Origin: Thioclava sediminum
GTDB lineage: Bacteria; Pseudomonadota; Alphaproteobacteria; Rhodobacterales; Rhodobacteraceae
Length of the DNA stretch: 64,000 nucleotides
Reading direction: 5' to 3'
NCBI RefSeq assembly: GCF_002020355.1
Contig: NZ_MPZV01000001.1
Span: 682,001 to 746,000, forward strand
Position 1 is the first letter of the stretch. The number at the start of each line of letters is the position of its first letter. Shown piece by piece: positions 35,464 through 45,275 of the stretch. A model generated the notes under the pieces. It saw only the letters and a list, made by a program, of their open reading frames with translations, did no database searches and was not told where the DNA came from. The position numbers were made by a program, and so were the translations under genes.

Positions 35464-35837
35464 GCGTCGTCCTCGACCCGGTCGGCAAGCGACTCCGCGC
35501 GCGCGGCGATCTCAGCCAGCGTTTCGGTCACTTCGGGCGGCACGATCGGCACTTCGACATGCGCCGGGTTCGACTGCAGCTCGTCGATCTTCGCCTGCAA
35601 TTCGCCCAGACGATTCATCGCGTCGCGAAGCTGGTCCTCGATGCCCGCAGCCTTGTCGGCCAGCATCAGCCCCGACATCAGCAGCATCCGGTTCTCGGGC
35701 ACCCGCCCGATCTGGCCCAGAAGCACCTGCGCCTCGCTGTCGAGCATCCCGGCGGCGGAGCGCAGGAAATGTTCTTCACCTTCTTGGCAGGCGACCTGAA
35801 AATCGCGGCCGCCGATGGAAATCGTCACCTCAGGCAT
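35460..35837 (-). CDS. zapA: Cell division protein ZapA
   Basis: Small FtsZ-ring stabiliser, 125 residues from the ATG at 35837 (GGAGGAG just upstream; the longer frame adds an Arg-rich stretch from the previous gene). The N-terminal head has VTISIGGRDFQVACQEGEEHFLR, followed by the long tetramerising coiled coil (about 60-110). An Ala/Glu-rich tail follows. It overlaps the coiled-coil gene before it by 8 bases and the MliC-like gene after it by 4. Confidence 0.92.
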   Translation of the reverse strand: MPEVTISIGGRDFQVACQEGEEHFLRSAAGMLDSEAQVLLGQIGRVPENRMLLMSGLMLADKAAGIEDQLRDAMNRLGELQAKIDELQSNPAHVEVPIVPPEVTETLAEIAARAESLADRVEDDA

Positions 35838-36414
35838 CGGTCTCCTCCTCGCGGTTCGCCGCTTCGATGATCGGGTCGAGACCCGCGATGATCTGCTCCA
35901 GCTCGGCGCTCTCGCCATCGCGCGCGGCGCGCAGGCTTTGCAACTCGGCCATCAGCGCCTCCTCGGAGAAGGCCACGCCCTCGTCCATCAGCTTGCGATT
36001 GGCCGCGACCAGCGCCGCGTTGGCTTGCTTGAGCGCTGCGACTTCCTTGAAAGCGGCTTCCTGCGCGCGCACGGCGGCGCCGTATTTGCGCTCCATCGCG
36101 CCCAGCGTGGTGTCCTGTTTCTCGCGGATCGCGCGGACGCGTTCGGAGAGTTGCGCATTGGCTTCCTGCTCGGCGGCGAGCGCGGCTTTCAGCTCGGCCA
36201 CTTCCCCCGGATCGGCAATCGCTTCGGGTGGTGCCTCCGGCACGGGGGGCAATTCCGCCTCGGCGGGCGGCGCGGTCTCCGGCTCGGGCTGGTGCGTGGC
36301 ATCCTGCGCTGCTTGCGCCTGCAATGCTTCGCGCTGCTTGAGCGCTTCGACCCCGCGCCCGATCCGCTCTAGCGCGAAAGCGATGCGGCGTTCGTATTCG
36401 GCTATGTCACTCAT
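35830..36414 (-). CDS. Coiled-coil protein upstream of zapA
   Basis: A 194-residue soluble protein from the ATG at 36414 with GAGGAGG before it. The N-terminal helix (IAEYERRIAFALERIGRGVEAL) is followed by a Pro/Glu/Ala linker (about 45-75) and a long Glu/Ala/Leu coiled coil to the end. No enzyme motif. Its tight coupling with zapA suggests a division-linked partner, but I do not recognise a named family. It is divergent from tkt. Confidence 0.78.
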   Translation of the reverse strand: MSDIAEYERRIAFALERIGRGVEALKQREALQAQAAQDATHQPEPETAPPAEAELPPVPEAPPEAIADPGEVAELKAALAAEQEANAQLSERVRAIREKQDTTLGAMERKYGAAVRAQEAAFKEVAALKQANAALVAANRKLMDEGVAFSEEALMAELQSLRAARDGESAELEQIIAGLDPIIEAANREEETDA

Positions 36415-36543
36415 ACGCGCCTCCTCGTCCTCATGTTTTTCGCTTGCCATGACCGAATCGCGGCCGACTGCGAGTTTCGTTAAGTCTAACCTTTTGCGAC
36501 AGGGCAAGCCCACCCTTTTGCCCCAAGCACTTGTGGGCCGCGC

Positions 36544-36571
36544 TTGATCTTGGGCCGATCCCTGCTATCAG
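36544..36571 (+). promoter_or_regulatory. Candidate sigma-70-type promoter of tkt
   Basis: TTGATC (36544-36549), 16 bases, then TATCAG (36566-36571), about 44 bases before the tkt start. It is the best match in the 200-bp divergent gap but moderate in quality. Confidence 0.35.
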
Positions 36572-36614
36572 GGGCGCGGACCCATCCAACAGCTGCCCCG
36601 CGAAAGGACGTTTC

Positions 36615-38633
36615 ATGGAAATCGAAGAGCTGCGCGCCGCCCATCCTGAGCATTGGAAACTTGCCTCCGCGATCCGCGCACTGGCGATGGATGCGGTACA
36701 GGCCGCAAATTCCGGTCACCCCGGCATGCCGATGGGCATGGCCGATGTCGCGACCGTTCTGTTCCAGAACCACCTGAAATTCGACGTGAAGAACCCGAAA
36801 TGGGCTGACCGCGACCGGTTCATCCTGTCGGCGGGTCACGGCTCGATGCTGATCTACTCGCTGCTCTATCTCTGCGGCGACGAGCAGGTGACGCTCGACC
36901 AGATCAAGAACTTCCGCCAGTCGGGCGCTCTGACCGCGGGCCACCCCGAGAATTTCCTGCTCGACGCGGTGGAGACCACGACCGGCCCACTCGGCCAGGG
37001 CCTCGCGACTTCGGTCGGCATGGCCATCGCCGAAGAGGCGCTGCGCGCCCAATGGGGCAAAAAGCTCGTCGATCACCGCACCTGGGTCATCGCAGGCGAC
37101 GGCTGCCTGATGGAAGGCATCTCCCAGGAGGCGATCGGCCTTGCCGGGATGCAGGAACTGTCGAACTTGATCGTGCTGTGGGACAATAACGACATCACCA
37201 TCGACGGCCGCGTGTCGATGTCCGACAAGACCGACCAGCGCAAGCGCTTCGAGGCGTCGGGCTGGACGGTGTTTGCCTGCGACGGCCACGATCCGGCCTC
37301 CATCGACGAGGCGCTGACCAAGGCGAAGAAAGCCAAGGGTCCGGTTCTGGTCGACTGCAAGACCATCATCGGCTTCGGTGCGCCCACCAAGGCCGACAGC
37401 TACTCGGCCCACGGCTCGCCGCTGGGCGACGAGGAAATCGCGCGCACCAAGGCGATCTACGGCTGGGATCACGGTCCGTTCGAAATCCCCGCAGACGTGA
37501 AGTCGCAATGGGAAGCGATCGGCACCCGCGGCGCGGCAGAGCGTGGCGAATGGGAAGAGCGCTTCGGCAAGCTCTCGGCCAACAAGCAGGCCGAGTTCAC
37601 CCGCATCATGGAAGGCGGCGTCTCGAAGAAGCTGACCGGCGCGATCCGCAAGTTCAAGAAAGAGCAGGCCGAAGCCGCGCCGAAAGTCGCGACCCGCAAG
37701 GCGTCCGAGATGGTGCTGGGCGTGATCAACGCCGCCTGCCCCGAGACCATCGGCGGCTCGGCCGACCTCACTGGCTCGAACCTGACCAAGTCGAAGGACA
37801 TGACGGTCTTCAACCCGGAGAACCGCAAGGGCCGCTACATCCATTACGGTATCCGCGAGCACGGCATGGCGGCTGCGATGAATGGCCAGTGGCTGCATGG
37901 CGGCGTGCGCCCCTATGGCGGCACGTTCTTCTGCTTCACCGACTACGCGCGCGGCGCGATGCGTCTGTCGGCGCTGATGAAAGTGCCGACCGTCTACGTC
38001 ATGACCCATGACTCCATCGGTCTGGGCGAAGACGGCCCGACCCACCAGCCGGTCGAGCATCTGGCAATCTGCCGCGCGACGCCGAACACGCTGACCTTCC
38101 GCCCCGCCGATGTCATCGAGACCGCCGAGGCGTGGGAAATCGCGATGAACCAAGAGGGCACGCCCTCGGTTCTGGCGCTGTCGCGTCAGGGTCTGCCGAC
38201 GCTGCGCACCGAGTACAAGCCGCAGAACCTCACCGCACGCGGCGCCTATGTTCTGGCCGAGGCCGACGGCAAGCGTCAGGTGATCCTGATGGCGACCGGC
38301 TCGGAAGTGGAAATCGCGATCAAAGCCCGCGAGCTGCTGCAGAAGGAAGCGATCGGCACCCGTGTCGTGTCGATGCCCTGCATGGAGCTGTTCGCCGAGC
38401 AGGACGAGGCCTACCGCAAGCGCGTGCTGCCGCCGAACTCGGTCCGTGTGGCCGTCGAGGCCGCCGTGCGCCAGCCGTGGGACCGTTGGCTTCTGGGCGA
38501 GCGTGGCCGCGAGGCGAAAGCCGGCTTCGTGGGCATGGAGGGCTTCGGCGCTTCCGCCCCCGCAGGTGAGCTTTACGAGAAGTTCGGGATCACCCCCGAG
38601 GCCGTGGCCGAGAAGGTCAAGAGCCTCCTCTGA
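36615..38633 (+). CDS. tkt: Transketolase
   Basis: Thiamine-diphosphate enzyme of the pentose-phosphate and Calvin pathways, 672 residues from the ATG at 36615 (AAAGGAC upstream). Seen: [10 protein letters not shown] (32-41), the ThDP/Mg site [13 protein letters not shown], the [11 protein letters not shown] block, YGIREHGM and the C-terminal domain. Length is normal. Its stop overlaps the EamA-permease start by one base (TGATG), so these genes are co-transcribed. The product also supplies ribose 5-phosphate for prs. Confidence 0.97.
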   Translation: MEIEELRAAHPEHWKLASAIRALAMDAVQAANSGHPGMPMGMADVATVLFQNHLKFDVKNPKWADRDRFILSAGHGSMLIYSLLYLCGDEQVTLDQIKNFRQSGALTAGHPENFLLDAVETTTGPLGQGLATSVGMAIAEEALRAQWGKKLVDHRTWVIAGDGCLMEGISQEAIGLAGMQELSNLIVLWDNNDITIDGRVSMSDKTDQRKRFEASGWTVFACDGHDPASIDEALTKAKKAKGPVLVDCKTIIGFGAPTKADSYSAHGSPLGDEEIARTKAIYGWDHGPFEIPADVKSQWEAIGTRGAAERGEWEERFGKLSANKQAEFTRIMEGGVSKKLTGAIRKFKKEQAEAAPKVATRKASEMVLGVINAACPETIGGSADLTGSNLTKSKDMTVFNPENRKGRYIHYGIREHGMAAAMNGQWLHGGVRPYGGTFFCFTDYARGAMRLSALMKVPTVYVMTHDSIGLGEDGPTHQPVEHLAICRATPNTLTFRPADVIETAEAWEIAMNQEGTPSVLALSRQGLPTLRTEYKPQNLTARGAYVLAEADGKRQVILMATGSEVEIAIKARELLQKEAIGTRVVSMPCMELFAEQDEAYRKRVLPPNSVRVAVEAAVRQPWDRWLLGERGREAKAGFVGMEGFGASAPAGELYEKFGITPEAVAEKVKSLL

Positions 38634-39562
38634 TGGCTCTGCCCGGGTTGAAAGCGACTGCGAGGGGGCCCGGCGTGGCCCCCTCTTCACATCCCGAGGG
38701 CGATCGTCCCGGGATGGGGATCGCGCTGATGCTCGGCGCGTTCTCTATGCTGACTTTGATGGACGCTTTCGCGAAGCTTCTCGGGCAAGGCTATCACCCG
38801 CTCTTGATCGTCTGGGCGCGCTTCGCGGTGAATGCCGCCGTGCTCGCCTTCATCTATCGCGGCAGCCTGCCGCGCAGGCTCCGCAGCGCGCAGCCGAAGT
38901 TCCAGCTGGGCCGGGCGCTGTTCCAGATGGGCGCGATCGTGGCCTTCTTCTACGCGCTGAAACATGTGCCGCTGGCCACCGCCACCGCGCTTGGCGATCT
39001 CAACCCGGTGATCGTGACGCTGGGCGCGGCGCTGTTTCTGGGCGAGCGGCTGGGCCCGCACCGCATTTTCGGCATTCTGGCGGCCTTCATGGGCGCGATG
39101 ATCATCCTGCGTCCGGGTTTCGGCGGGCTGCATCCGGCGGCGTTTCTGGCGCTGCTGGCCGCCTTCAGCTTCGCGGGCGCGGTGCTGCTGACGCGCCACC
39201 TGCGCGGCGATAGCGCGGCCACCTCGCAGCTTTGGTCCGCCTTTACCGGGCTTGCGCTTTCGTCGCTCGCCCTGCCCTTCATCTGGCAGCCGATCGCGCT
39301 GTCCGATCTCTGGGTTTTCCTCGGTCTCGGGCTTGCGGGCAGCCTGTCTCAGTTTCTGCTGATCCGCGCCTTCGCGCTGGCCGAAGCCTCGACGCTCGCA
39401 CCCTTCGGTTACTCGGGGCTGCTGTTCGCGTCCTTCTGGGGCTGGCTGATGTTTGGGCAGTTTCCCGACGGGTTCACGATTGCCGGGGCGCTTGTGATCG
39501 TGGGGGCTGGCCTCTATGTCTGGTCGCGTGAGCGCCGTGCCGCGCGCCAAGCCAGAGCCTGA
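38633..39562 (+). CDS. EamA family permease (DMT superfamily)
   Basis: Ten-helix transporter, 309 residues with a roughly 30-residue hydrophilic start, then GMGIALMLGAFSMLTLMDAF opening repeat 1. LATATALGDLNPVIV and a GERLGPHRIFGI block mark the end of repeat 1; LAEASTLAPFGYSGLLFA that of repeat 2. Substrate unknown. It starts on the last base of the tkt stop. The lipid A acyltransferase gene follows 11 bases later. Confidence 0.87.
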   Translation: MALPGLKATARGPGVAPSSHPEGDRPGMGIALMLGAFSMLTLMDAFAKLLGQGYHPLLIVWARFAVNAAVLAFIYRGSLPRRLRSAQPKFQLGRALFQMGAIVAFFYALKHVPLATATALGDLNPVIVTLGAALFLGERLGPHRIFGILAAFMGAMIILRPGFGGLHPAAFLALLAAFSFAGAVLLTRHLRGDSAATSQLWSAFTGLALSSLALPFIWQPIALSDLWVFLGLGLAGSLSQFLLIRAFALAEASTLAPFGYSGLLFASFWGWLMFGQFPDGFTIAGALVIVGAGLYVWSRERRAARQARA

Positions 39563-39573
39563 CACTCGACACG

Positions 39574-40449
39574 ATGAAGAACCGCGAACCCACCCTGTCC
39601 GACCGCGCCTCGAATGCCCTTTTCGTGGCGGTGATGCGGCTGGTCCAGCGCCTGCCCTACGAGCGGCGTATCCCCGCAGCGGGGCGGATGGTCGCGCGGC
39701 TCGCCCCGATCCTCGGCTTCACCCGCAAAATCCGCGAGAACCTACGTATCGCCTGCCCGGATCTGTCCGAAGACGAAATCAAGCGGCTGCAGCGCGAGAT
39801 GCCCGACAATCTGGGCCGGATGCTGGCGGAGATTTATTCCGGCGAGGAATTCGTGGCCCGCGTGCACGATCTGCCGATCGAGGGCCCCGGCGCCGAGACG
39901 CTGGAGGCCGCCCATCGCGAGGGTCGCCCCGTCGTCCTCGCGGCAGGCCATTTCGGCAATTACGACGCGTGGCGCGCGGCGCTGGCCGGGCGCGGCTACC
40001 GGGTCGGCGCGATCTACCGCCCGATGAACAACCCGCTCTTCAACGAGCAATATGTCTCGACCATCTCGGCCATCGCAGAGCCGCTGTTCTCGCGCTCGCG
40101 CCGGGGGCTGGGCGACATGATGAAATTCCTGCGCGACGGCGGAATGGTCGCCTTCGGCTTCGACCAGCATTTCAACAAGGGCGCGGAACTGAGCTTCTTC
40201 GGCCTACCCGCGCGCACGCCGCTGTCGGCGGCGGAAATGGCGCTGAAGATGAAAGCCGATCTGGTGCCGATCTACGCGATCCGGCAGCCCGACGGGCTCA
40301 ACTTCAAGATCTATGCCGACAAGCCCGTGCCGCACAGCACCCCCGAGGCGATGACGCAGACGCTCAATGACGGGCTGGAGGAGATGATCCTCAAGCACAT
40401 GGAGCAATGGCTCTGGATCCATCGCCGCTGGAAGGTGAAGCGGACATAA
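39574..40449 (+). CDS. LpxL/HtrB-type lipid A acyltransferase
   Basis: Late acyltransferase that adds a secondary fatty acid to lipid A (or a related lysophospholipid), 291 residues, membrane-associated. The catalytic H-x4-D motif is in AGHFGNYDAWR (H126, D131), and IYRPMNNPLFNEQY and GMVAFGFDQHFNKGAELSFFG are family blocks. The end (MEQWLWIHRRWKVK) is also typical of LpxL/LpxM. It forms the last gene of tkt - EamA - acyltransferase. Confidence 0.88.
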   Translation: MKNREPTLSDRASNALFVAVMRLVQRLPYERRIPAAGRMVARLAPILGFTRKIRENLRIACPDLSEDEIKRLQREMPDNLGRMLAEIYSGEEFVARVHDLPIEGPGAETLEAAHREGRPVVLAAGHFGNYDAWRAALAGRGYRVGAIYRPMNNPLFNEQYVSTISAIAEPLFSRSRRGLGDMMKFLRDGGMVAFGFDQHFNKGAELSFFGLPARTPLSAAEMALKMKADLVPIYAIRQPDGLNFKIYADKPVPHSTPEAMTQTLNDGLEEMILKHMEQWLWIHRRWKVKRT

Positions 40450-40453
40450 GAAA

Positions 40454-40482
40454 GGCGCGCGAGTATCCCCGCGCGCCCTTTT
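40454..40482. terminator. Bidirectional rho-independent terminator
   Basis: GGCGCGCG (40454-40461) pairs with CGCGCGCC (40470-40477), then CTTTT. AAA precedes the stem on the plus strand. It separates the converging acyltransferase and permease genes. Confidence 0.85.
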
Positions 40483-40498
40483 GTCATCTCGCAAAGGC

Positions 40499-42100
40499 TC
40501 AGTTACCGCGCTGGATACGCTCCATCAGCGCGCCGGTCTCCTCGGCGGGCAGAGCCGCGCGCAGCGCGAACCAGATTACCACCAGCGACCACACCGCGAC
40601 GAGGCCCATCCCGCTCCAGAAGTTCAGCACATTGAGCGCGTGATCCGAGGTGCCGAGTCCGGTGATCACCCAAAGCCCGCCGAACCACAGCGCCAGCCAG
40701 CCGATATGCCCCCAGCCGAACTCGGAGGCGGATTTCTTCTGCACGACGTGGAAGACGACCGCATAGACCGCGAAACCCCCGAGCAGCATCCCGAACAGGA
40801 TCGAGTCGGTGTAGAAACCCGTCCAGTAGATCACGAGGTTCGACGCGATGAAGGCCAGCGGCGCGAGGATTTCCGCCCCTTTCAGGCGGAAGGCGCGCTC
40901 GGCATCGGGTTGGCTGCGACGCAGCACCATCAGGACGATCGGACCGAGGCCGTAGGTCAGAACCGTGATCGAGCTGATATAGCCCACCAGCAGCTGCCAT
41001 GCCGGGAAGGGCAGCAGGAAGAACACGCCCACGGCCCACATCACCGCAACCGCCAGCCACGGAACGCCGTGGCGGGTCGTGTGGGTCAGTGCGCTCGGCC
41101 CACTCTCGGTGTCACCCACCGCATAGAGGATACGCGAGCCGCCGGTGACGTAGATCAGCCCCGTCCCGCCGGGAGAGACATAAGCGTCGACGTAAAGGAG
41201 CAGCGCCAGCCATCCCATGCCCAGCGTCGCCGCGAGACCGGCGAAGGGACCAGCGGAGCCTTTGAAGCTCAACGACGCCCAGCCATTCGCCAGATCGCCC
41301 TGTGAGAGCGCCATGATGAAGGCCACCTGTAGCAGAATATAGACGATCGCGGCGAGAATGACCGAGCCGATCACCGCCATCGGGATATTGCGGCCCGGAT
41401 TGGCGCTCTCGCCGCCCAGGTCGATCGCGGTGCGGAAGCCAAGGAAGGAGAACACGATCCCTGCGGCGGGAATGGCGGTGAACATGCCCTGCGCCTTGTA
41501 GGTGCCCGGTGCCGCATGCCAGACGCCCCAATGGGACGAGGCCGCGATCAGGCCGACCACGGTGATCAGCGGCACGGCGATCTTCCACCACGTGACGGTG
41601 TTATTCACCTTCAGCAGCGCCTTGATCGCGAGCAGGTTCAGCAGTGCCAGCACGCTCAGGAGCAGCGCGGAGGTGATGAATCCCACCAGCGTCAGCGTGC
41701 CCGACCCGTCTCCGCGCAGGAAATAGGGCAGGTAGTTGTTGGCATAGGTCACGATCCCCTCGGCCTCGACCGCAGGCACCGGCGCATAGCTGAGAAACAG
41801 CATCCAGCCCCAGAGCCGGCCCAGCGTCGCGCCGTGGCTCGCATGGCTCATATGGACGAGCGCGCCGGATTTGGAGAACATCGTGGAGAGTTCGGCAAAG
41901 CACAGCGCGATCAGCATGATGATCGCCGCCCCGATCACCCAGGACCAGACCGAGAGCGGCCCCGCGATTTTCGAGGCGTGATAGGCCCCGAAGAGCCAGC
42001 CCGAGCCGATCATGGAGGTGGTGGAGGCAAAGAGCAGCCCGATGACCCCGGCGTCACGCCGCAGTTTGCCTCCTCCGGCCATCGTTTCTGTTGATGCCAT
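40499..42100 (-). CDS. APC family amino acid permease
   Basis: Inner-membrane amino-acid/polyamine/organocation transporter, 533 residues and about 12-14 helices. The first helix region GVIGLLFASTTSMIGSGWLFG carries the unwound GSG motif that binds the substrate backbone. SFLGFRTAIDLGGESANPGRNIP is the conserved helix 6 region with E and P. Substrate unknown. Its promoter area holds TTAATCCCCTG and TTATTAATCAC strings of unclear meaning. Confidence 0.9.
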   Translation of the reverse strand: MASTETMAGGGKLRRDAGVIGLLFASTTSMIGSGWLFGAYHASKIAGPLSVWSWVIGAAIIMLIALCFAELSTMFSKSGALVHMSHASHGATLGRLWGWMLFLSYAPVPAVEAEGIVTYANNYLPYFLRGDGSGTLTLVGFITSALLLSVLALLNLLAIKALLKVNNTVTWWKIAVPLITVVGLIAASSHWGVWHAAPGTYKAQGMFTAIPAAGIVFSFLGFRTAIDLGGESANPGRNIPMAVIGSVILAAIVYILLQVAFIMALSQGDLANGWASLSFKGSAGPFAGLAATLGMGWLALLLYVDAYVSPGGTGLIYVTGGSRILYAVGDTESGPSALTHTTRHGVPWLAVAVMWAVGVFFLLPFPAWQLLVGYISSITVLTYGLGPIVLMVLRRSQPDAERAFRLKGAEILAPLAFIASNLVIYWTGFYTDSILFGMLLGGFAVYAVVFHVVQKKSASEFGWGHIGWLALWFGGLWVITGLGTSDHALNVLNFWSGMGLVAVWSLVVIWFALRAALPAEETGALMERIQRGN

Positions 42101-42219
42101 TGGTTAATCCCCTGTTTCTTATTAATCACAAGGGTTCAACTAGGGCGCGATTTCGCCAACCGGAGCGATTACACGGGCTTGTGGCGGAACGCGATCACGC
42201 GTGAAATCTGCAGTCGGAC

Positions 42220-43635
42220 TTAGCGCAGGAATTTCTGGGCAAGCTTCGCCATGCGTCCGCTCCGATAGGGCGGCATCAGCATCGCAAGCGGCGCGAACCG
42301 GTTCTCGAGCACAGGCTTGAGATGGGTGAAGGCCTCGAAGCCCCAATGGCCATGCGCCGCCCCGACACCCGAATTCCCGATCCCGCCGAAGGGCAGGTTC
42401 TGGTGCAGGTAATGGACCAGCGCGACATTGACGCCCACCGCGCCGGAACTGGTCGCGCGGCGCAGCCGGTCGATCAATCCGCGGTCGCGCTCGAAGATAT
42501 AAAGGGCGAGCGGCTTCGGCCCGGCCTCGATCCGCGCCACCACATCCGCCGCATCGTCGAACGGAATGACCGGCAGAACGGGGCCGAAAATCTCCTCCTG
42601 TTCGACGCGCATCGACGGGTCGGTGCCCATCAGGACGGTGGGCGCGATATAGCGGCTCGCGGCCTCGCTGGTGGCCCCGGTCAGCGCCTTTGCGCCAGCG
42701 GATTGCGCGCTCTCGATCATGCCCATCAGGCGCGCGAAATGATCCGGGTTGATGATCCGCGCGAGGTCGCGCGAGGCCGCCTGCGCCTCTTCCGTCTTGC
42801 CATACATCCGCGCGATCGCGGCTTTCAGCTCGGCCAGAAACGGGGCCTCGATCTGCTTGGCGACATAGACGTGATCAGGGGCGATGCAGGTCTGACCGGC
42901 ATTCGCGAACTTGCCCCAGGCGATCATCCGCGCGGCCTTTTTCAGGTCCGCACCGGGGCCGACGATGACCGGGGATTTTCCCCCCAATTCCAGCGTCACC
43001 GACGTCAGATGCTTCGCCGCCGCCGCCATCACGATCTTGCCCACGCGCGGCGAGCCGGTGAAGAAGATATGATCGAAAGGCTGGTCGAGCAGTTCCTGAC
43101 TGACCTCGACCCCGCCCTGCACCACGCGCACGAGATCGGCGGGCAGCGCCTCCTCCACGATCTGCGCGATCACGGCGGCGCTGGCCGGGGCCAGCTCGGA
43201 CGGTTTGACGATGGCGGCGCAGCCCGCCGCGATGGCCGAAACCAGCGGACCGAGCGACAGTGCCAGCGGGTAATTCCACGGCGCGATGATCAGCGCGGTG
43301 CCCTTCGGCTCGGGCACGATCCGCGCGCGGGTGCCCAGCATGGCGCGGGTCGGGCGCACCCGGCGGACCTTCGTCCACGTCTTCAGGTGGCGCAGCGCGT
43401 GCGAAATCTCGGCCTGAACGGGCAGGATCTCGGTCAGGCGAATTTCGGCCTCGGGCTTAGCGAAATCCTCCGCCAGCGCCGCGAGGATCTCCGCTTCGCA
43501 ATCGTGGATCGCGCGCGAGAGCGCCTGCAGCGCCGCGCGCCGCTGCGCGGGATCGAAAGCCATGCGACGCTGTGGATTGCCCTCCGCGAGGTCGACGAAA
43601 ATCTGCGCCGGGGTCTTGAAACTGCGGTGATCCAT
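42220..43635 (-). CDS. Aldehyde dehydrogenase, class 3/coniferyl-aldehyde type
   Basis: NAD(P)-dependent oxidation of aldehydes to acids, 471 residues from the ATG at 43635 (AAAGGAG upstream). Seen: the APWNYPL block, the cofactor loop FFTGSPRVGK, the general-base Glu in LELGGKSP, the catalytic Cys in NAGQTCIAPDHV and the C-terminal NLPFGGIGNSGVG. The class 3 layout lacks the N-terminal extension of class 1. It is placed 61 bases downstream of znuB on the same strand, so partial co-transcription with the zinc genes is possible. Confidence 0.92.
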   Translation of the reverse strand: MDHRSFKTPAQIFVDLAEGNPQRRMAFDPAQRRAALQALSRAIHDCEAEILAALAEDFAKPEAEIRLTEILPVQAEISHALRHLKTWTKVRRVRPTRAMLGTRARIVPEPKGTALIIAPWNYPLALSLGPLVSAIAAGCAAIVKPSELAPASAAVIAQIVEEALPADLVRVVQGGVEVSQELLDQPFDHIFFTGSPRVGKIVMAAAAKHLTSVTLELGGKSPVIVGPGADLKKAARMIAWGKFANAGQTCIAPDHVYVAKQIEAPFLAELKAAIARMYGKTEEAQAASRDLARIINPDHFARLMGMIESAQSAGAKALTGATSEAASRYIAPTVLMGTDPSMRVEQEEIFGPVLPVIPFDDAADVVARIEAGPKPLALYIFERDRGLIDRLRRATSSGAVGVNVALVHYLHQNLPFGGIGNSGVGAAHGHWGFEAFTHLKPVLENRFAPLAMLMPPYRSGRMAKLAQKFLR

Positions 43636-43696
43636 CGGGGCTCCTTTGCCGCGCATCTCAACGCGCGGGAGGGGAAATGGCAAGCGGCAGCGCGGC

Positions 43697-44482
43697 TTAG
43701 CGCGCGCGACGCAGCGGCAAGGACAGTACGAAGAGCACGGTCGAGGCCGCCACGATCGACGGACCGGCAGGGGTGTCGAACTGCAACGACCCCCAGAGCC
43801 CCAGCAGCACCGAAGCGATCCCCACCCCGGTCGCGCCCGCCGCCATCGCCTCGGGCCCGCGCGCGAATTGCCGCGCCGTCGCCGCCGGGATGATGAGCAG
43901 CGCCGCGATCAGAAGCGCGCCGACGATCTTGATCGCCACCGCCACAGTCAGCGCCAGCGCGATGGTCAGCGCCATCTGCTCGCGCCGCGGATCGAGCCCC
44001 GAAGACATCGCCAACTCGTCATTGATCGTCGCGGTCAACAGCCCCTGCCAGCGCCATGCCAACAGCGCCACGACCACGGCCGAGCCACCCCAGACCACGG
44101 CCAGATCGCTGCGCGACACGGCGAGAATATCGCCGAACAGCCATGCCGACAGATCGACCCGCAACCCCGATTGCAGCGACGCCGCGACGAGGCCGAAGGC
44201 CAGTGCGGAATGGGCGAGCACACCCAAGAGCGTGTCCATCGCATGGCCGCGCCCCGACAGCCGCGCAACGGTGAGAGCCATCGCCAGCGCCACGCCGAGC
44301 GTGCCGAGATAGACCGAAATACCGAAAGCGAAGCTCAGCGCCACGCCGAGGATCGCCGCATGCGCCGTCGCATCGCCGAAATAGGCCATCCGCCGCCACA
44401 CCACGAAAGAGCCCAAGGGGCCGGTCGCGAAGGTCAGGCCGATCCCGGCCAGCGCCGCGCGGAAAAGAAAATCGTCAAACAT
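43697..44482 (-). CDS. znuB: Zinc ABC transporter permease ZnuB
   Basis: Inner-membrane channel of the zinc importer, 261 residues from the ATG at 44482. The long upstream frame overlaps znuC and is not membrane-like, so it is rejected. Family blocks: GSFVVWRRMAYFGDATAHAAILG, RGHAMDTLLGVLAHSALA, and the IKIVGALLIAALLIIPAATAR helix. Overlaps znuC by 8 bases. Works with znuC and the binding protein gene at 45873. Confidence 0.94.
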   Translation of the reverse strand: MFDDFLFRAALAGIGLTFATGPLGSFVVWRRMAYFGDATAHAAILGVALSFAFGISVYLGTLGVALAMALTVARLSGRGHAMDTLLGVLAHSALAFGLVAASLQSGLRVDLSAWLFGDILAVSRSDLAVVWGGSAVVVALLAWRWQGLLTATINDELAMSSGLDPRREQMALTIALALTVAVAIKIVGALLIAALLIIPAATARQFARGPEAMAAGATGVGIASVLLGLWGSLQFDTPAGPSIVAASTVLFVLSLPLRRAR

Positions 44483-45275
44483 GCGCCTGCCCGTGGGTTT
44501 GAGTGCCGTCTTGTGCCTCGTCATGGGCGTGGTCGTGATCGTGGCCGCAGGTCGCGTGATCCGCATGTTCGCCATGATCGTGGCTGTGCTGATAGAGCGC
44601 GAAGGCCCCTTGCGTGCCCATCCCGAACAGCGCGCGATATTCCGGCGCCTCGGCCACCACCTTCGGCGTGCCCTGACAGCAGACATGGCCGTTGAGGCAG
44701 ATCACCCGATCCGAGGCCGACATCACGACGTGCAGATCGTGACTGACCATCAGCACCGCGCAGCCGGTTTCCTGACGGACCTCTTCGATCAGCTTGTAGA
44801 ACCCCGCCGTGCCGGGCTGGTCGAGCCCCTGCGTCGGCTCGTCGAGGATCAGGATTTGCGGCTCCGACAGCAAGGCACGCGCTAGAAGCACACGTTGAAA
44901 CTGCCCGCCCGAGAGCCGCGAAATCTGCCGCGCGCCCAGATGCGGCACGCCGGTGCGTTCCAGGGCGGCCTCGGCGCGCGCGTTCGAGACGCGCTTGGGC
45001 AGCGACAGGAAGCGGCGCACCGTCAACGGCAGGCTCGCATCGACATGCAGCTTTTGCGGGACATAGCCGATCCGCAGCCCCGCCTGACGGTTCACCTTGC
45101 CCCGCGCTGCGCGTTCCAGTCCGATCAGGGCGCGGATCAGCGTCGATTTGCCCGACCCGTTCGGCCCGACGACAGTGACGATCTCGCCCGGGAAAATCGT
45201 GAAGTCGACGCCGTGAAGCACTTCGACCTCGCCATGGCGCACGCTCAGGCCCTGCGCCGTGATCAACTCGCTCAT
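44475..45275 (-). CDS. znuC: Zinc ABC transporter ATPase ZnuC with His-rich tail
   Basis: ATP-binding subunit, 266 residues. Walker A is GPNGSGKST (37-45), signature LSGGQFQRV, Walker B with ILDEPTQGLDQPG, and a SHDLHVVM H-loop. The last about 40 residues hold many His and Asp/Glu (HSHDHGEHADH, then HDHDHAHDE and HGQAH). This is a likely metal-sensing or metal-buffering tail that many ZnuC proteins lack or have shorter. The start overlaps zur by 4 bases. Confidence 0.95.
   Translation of the reverse strand: MSELITAQGLSVRHGEVEVLHGVDFTIFPGEIVTVVGPNGSGKSTLIRALIGLERAARGKVNRQAGLRIGYVPQKLHVDASLPLTVRRFLSLPKRVSNARAEAALERTGVPHLGARQISRLSGGQFQRVLLARALLSEPQILILDEPTQGLDQPGTAGFYKLIEEVRQETGCAVLMVSHDLHVVMSASDRVICLNGHVCCQGTPKVVAEAPEYRALFGMGTQGAFALYQHSHDHGEHADHATCGHDHDHAHDEAQDGTQTHGQAHV

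Noticed and set aside
36415-36614. 6S RNA in the zapA/tkt gap
   Set aside because: 6S RNA is often near zapA, but here no long closing stem with a large central bubble is visible, and the gap is taken up by the two promoters and ribosome sites.
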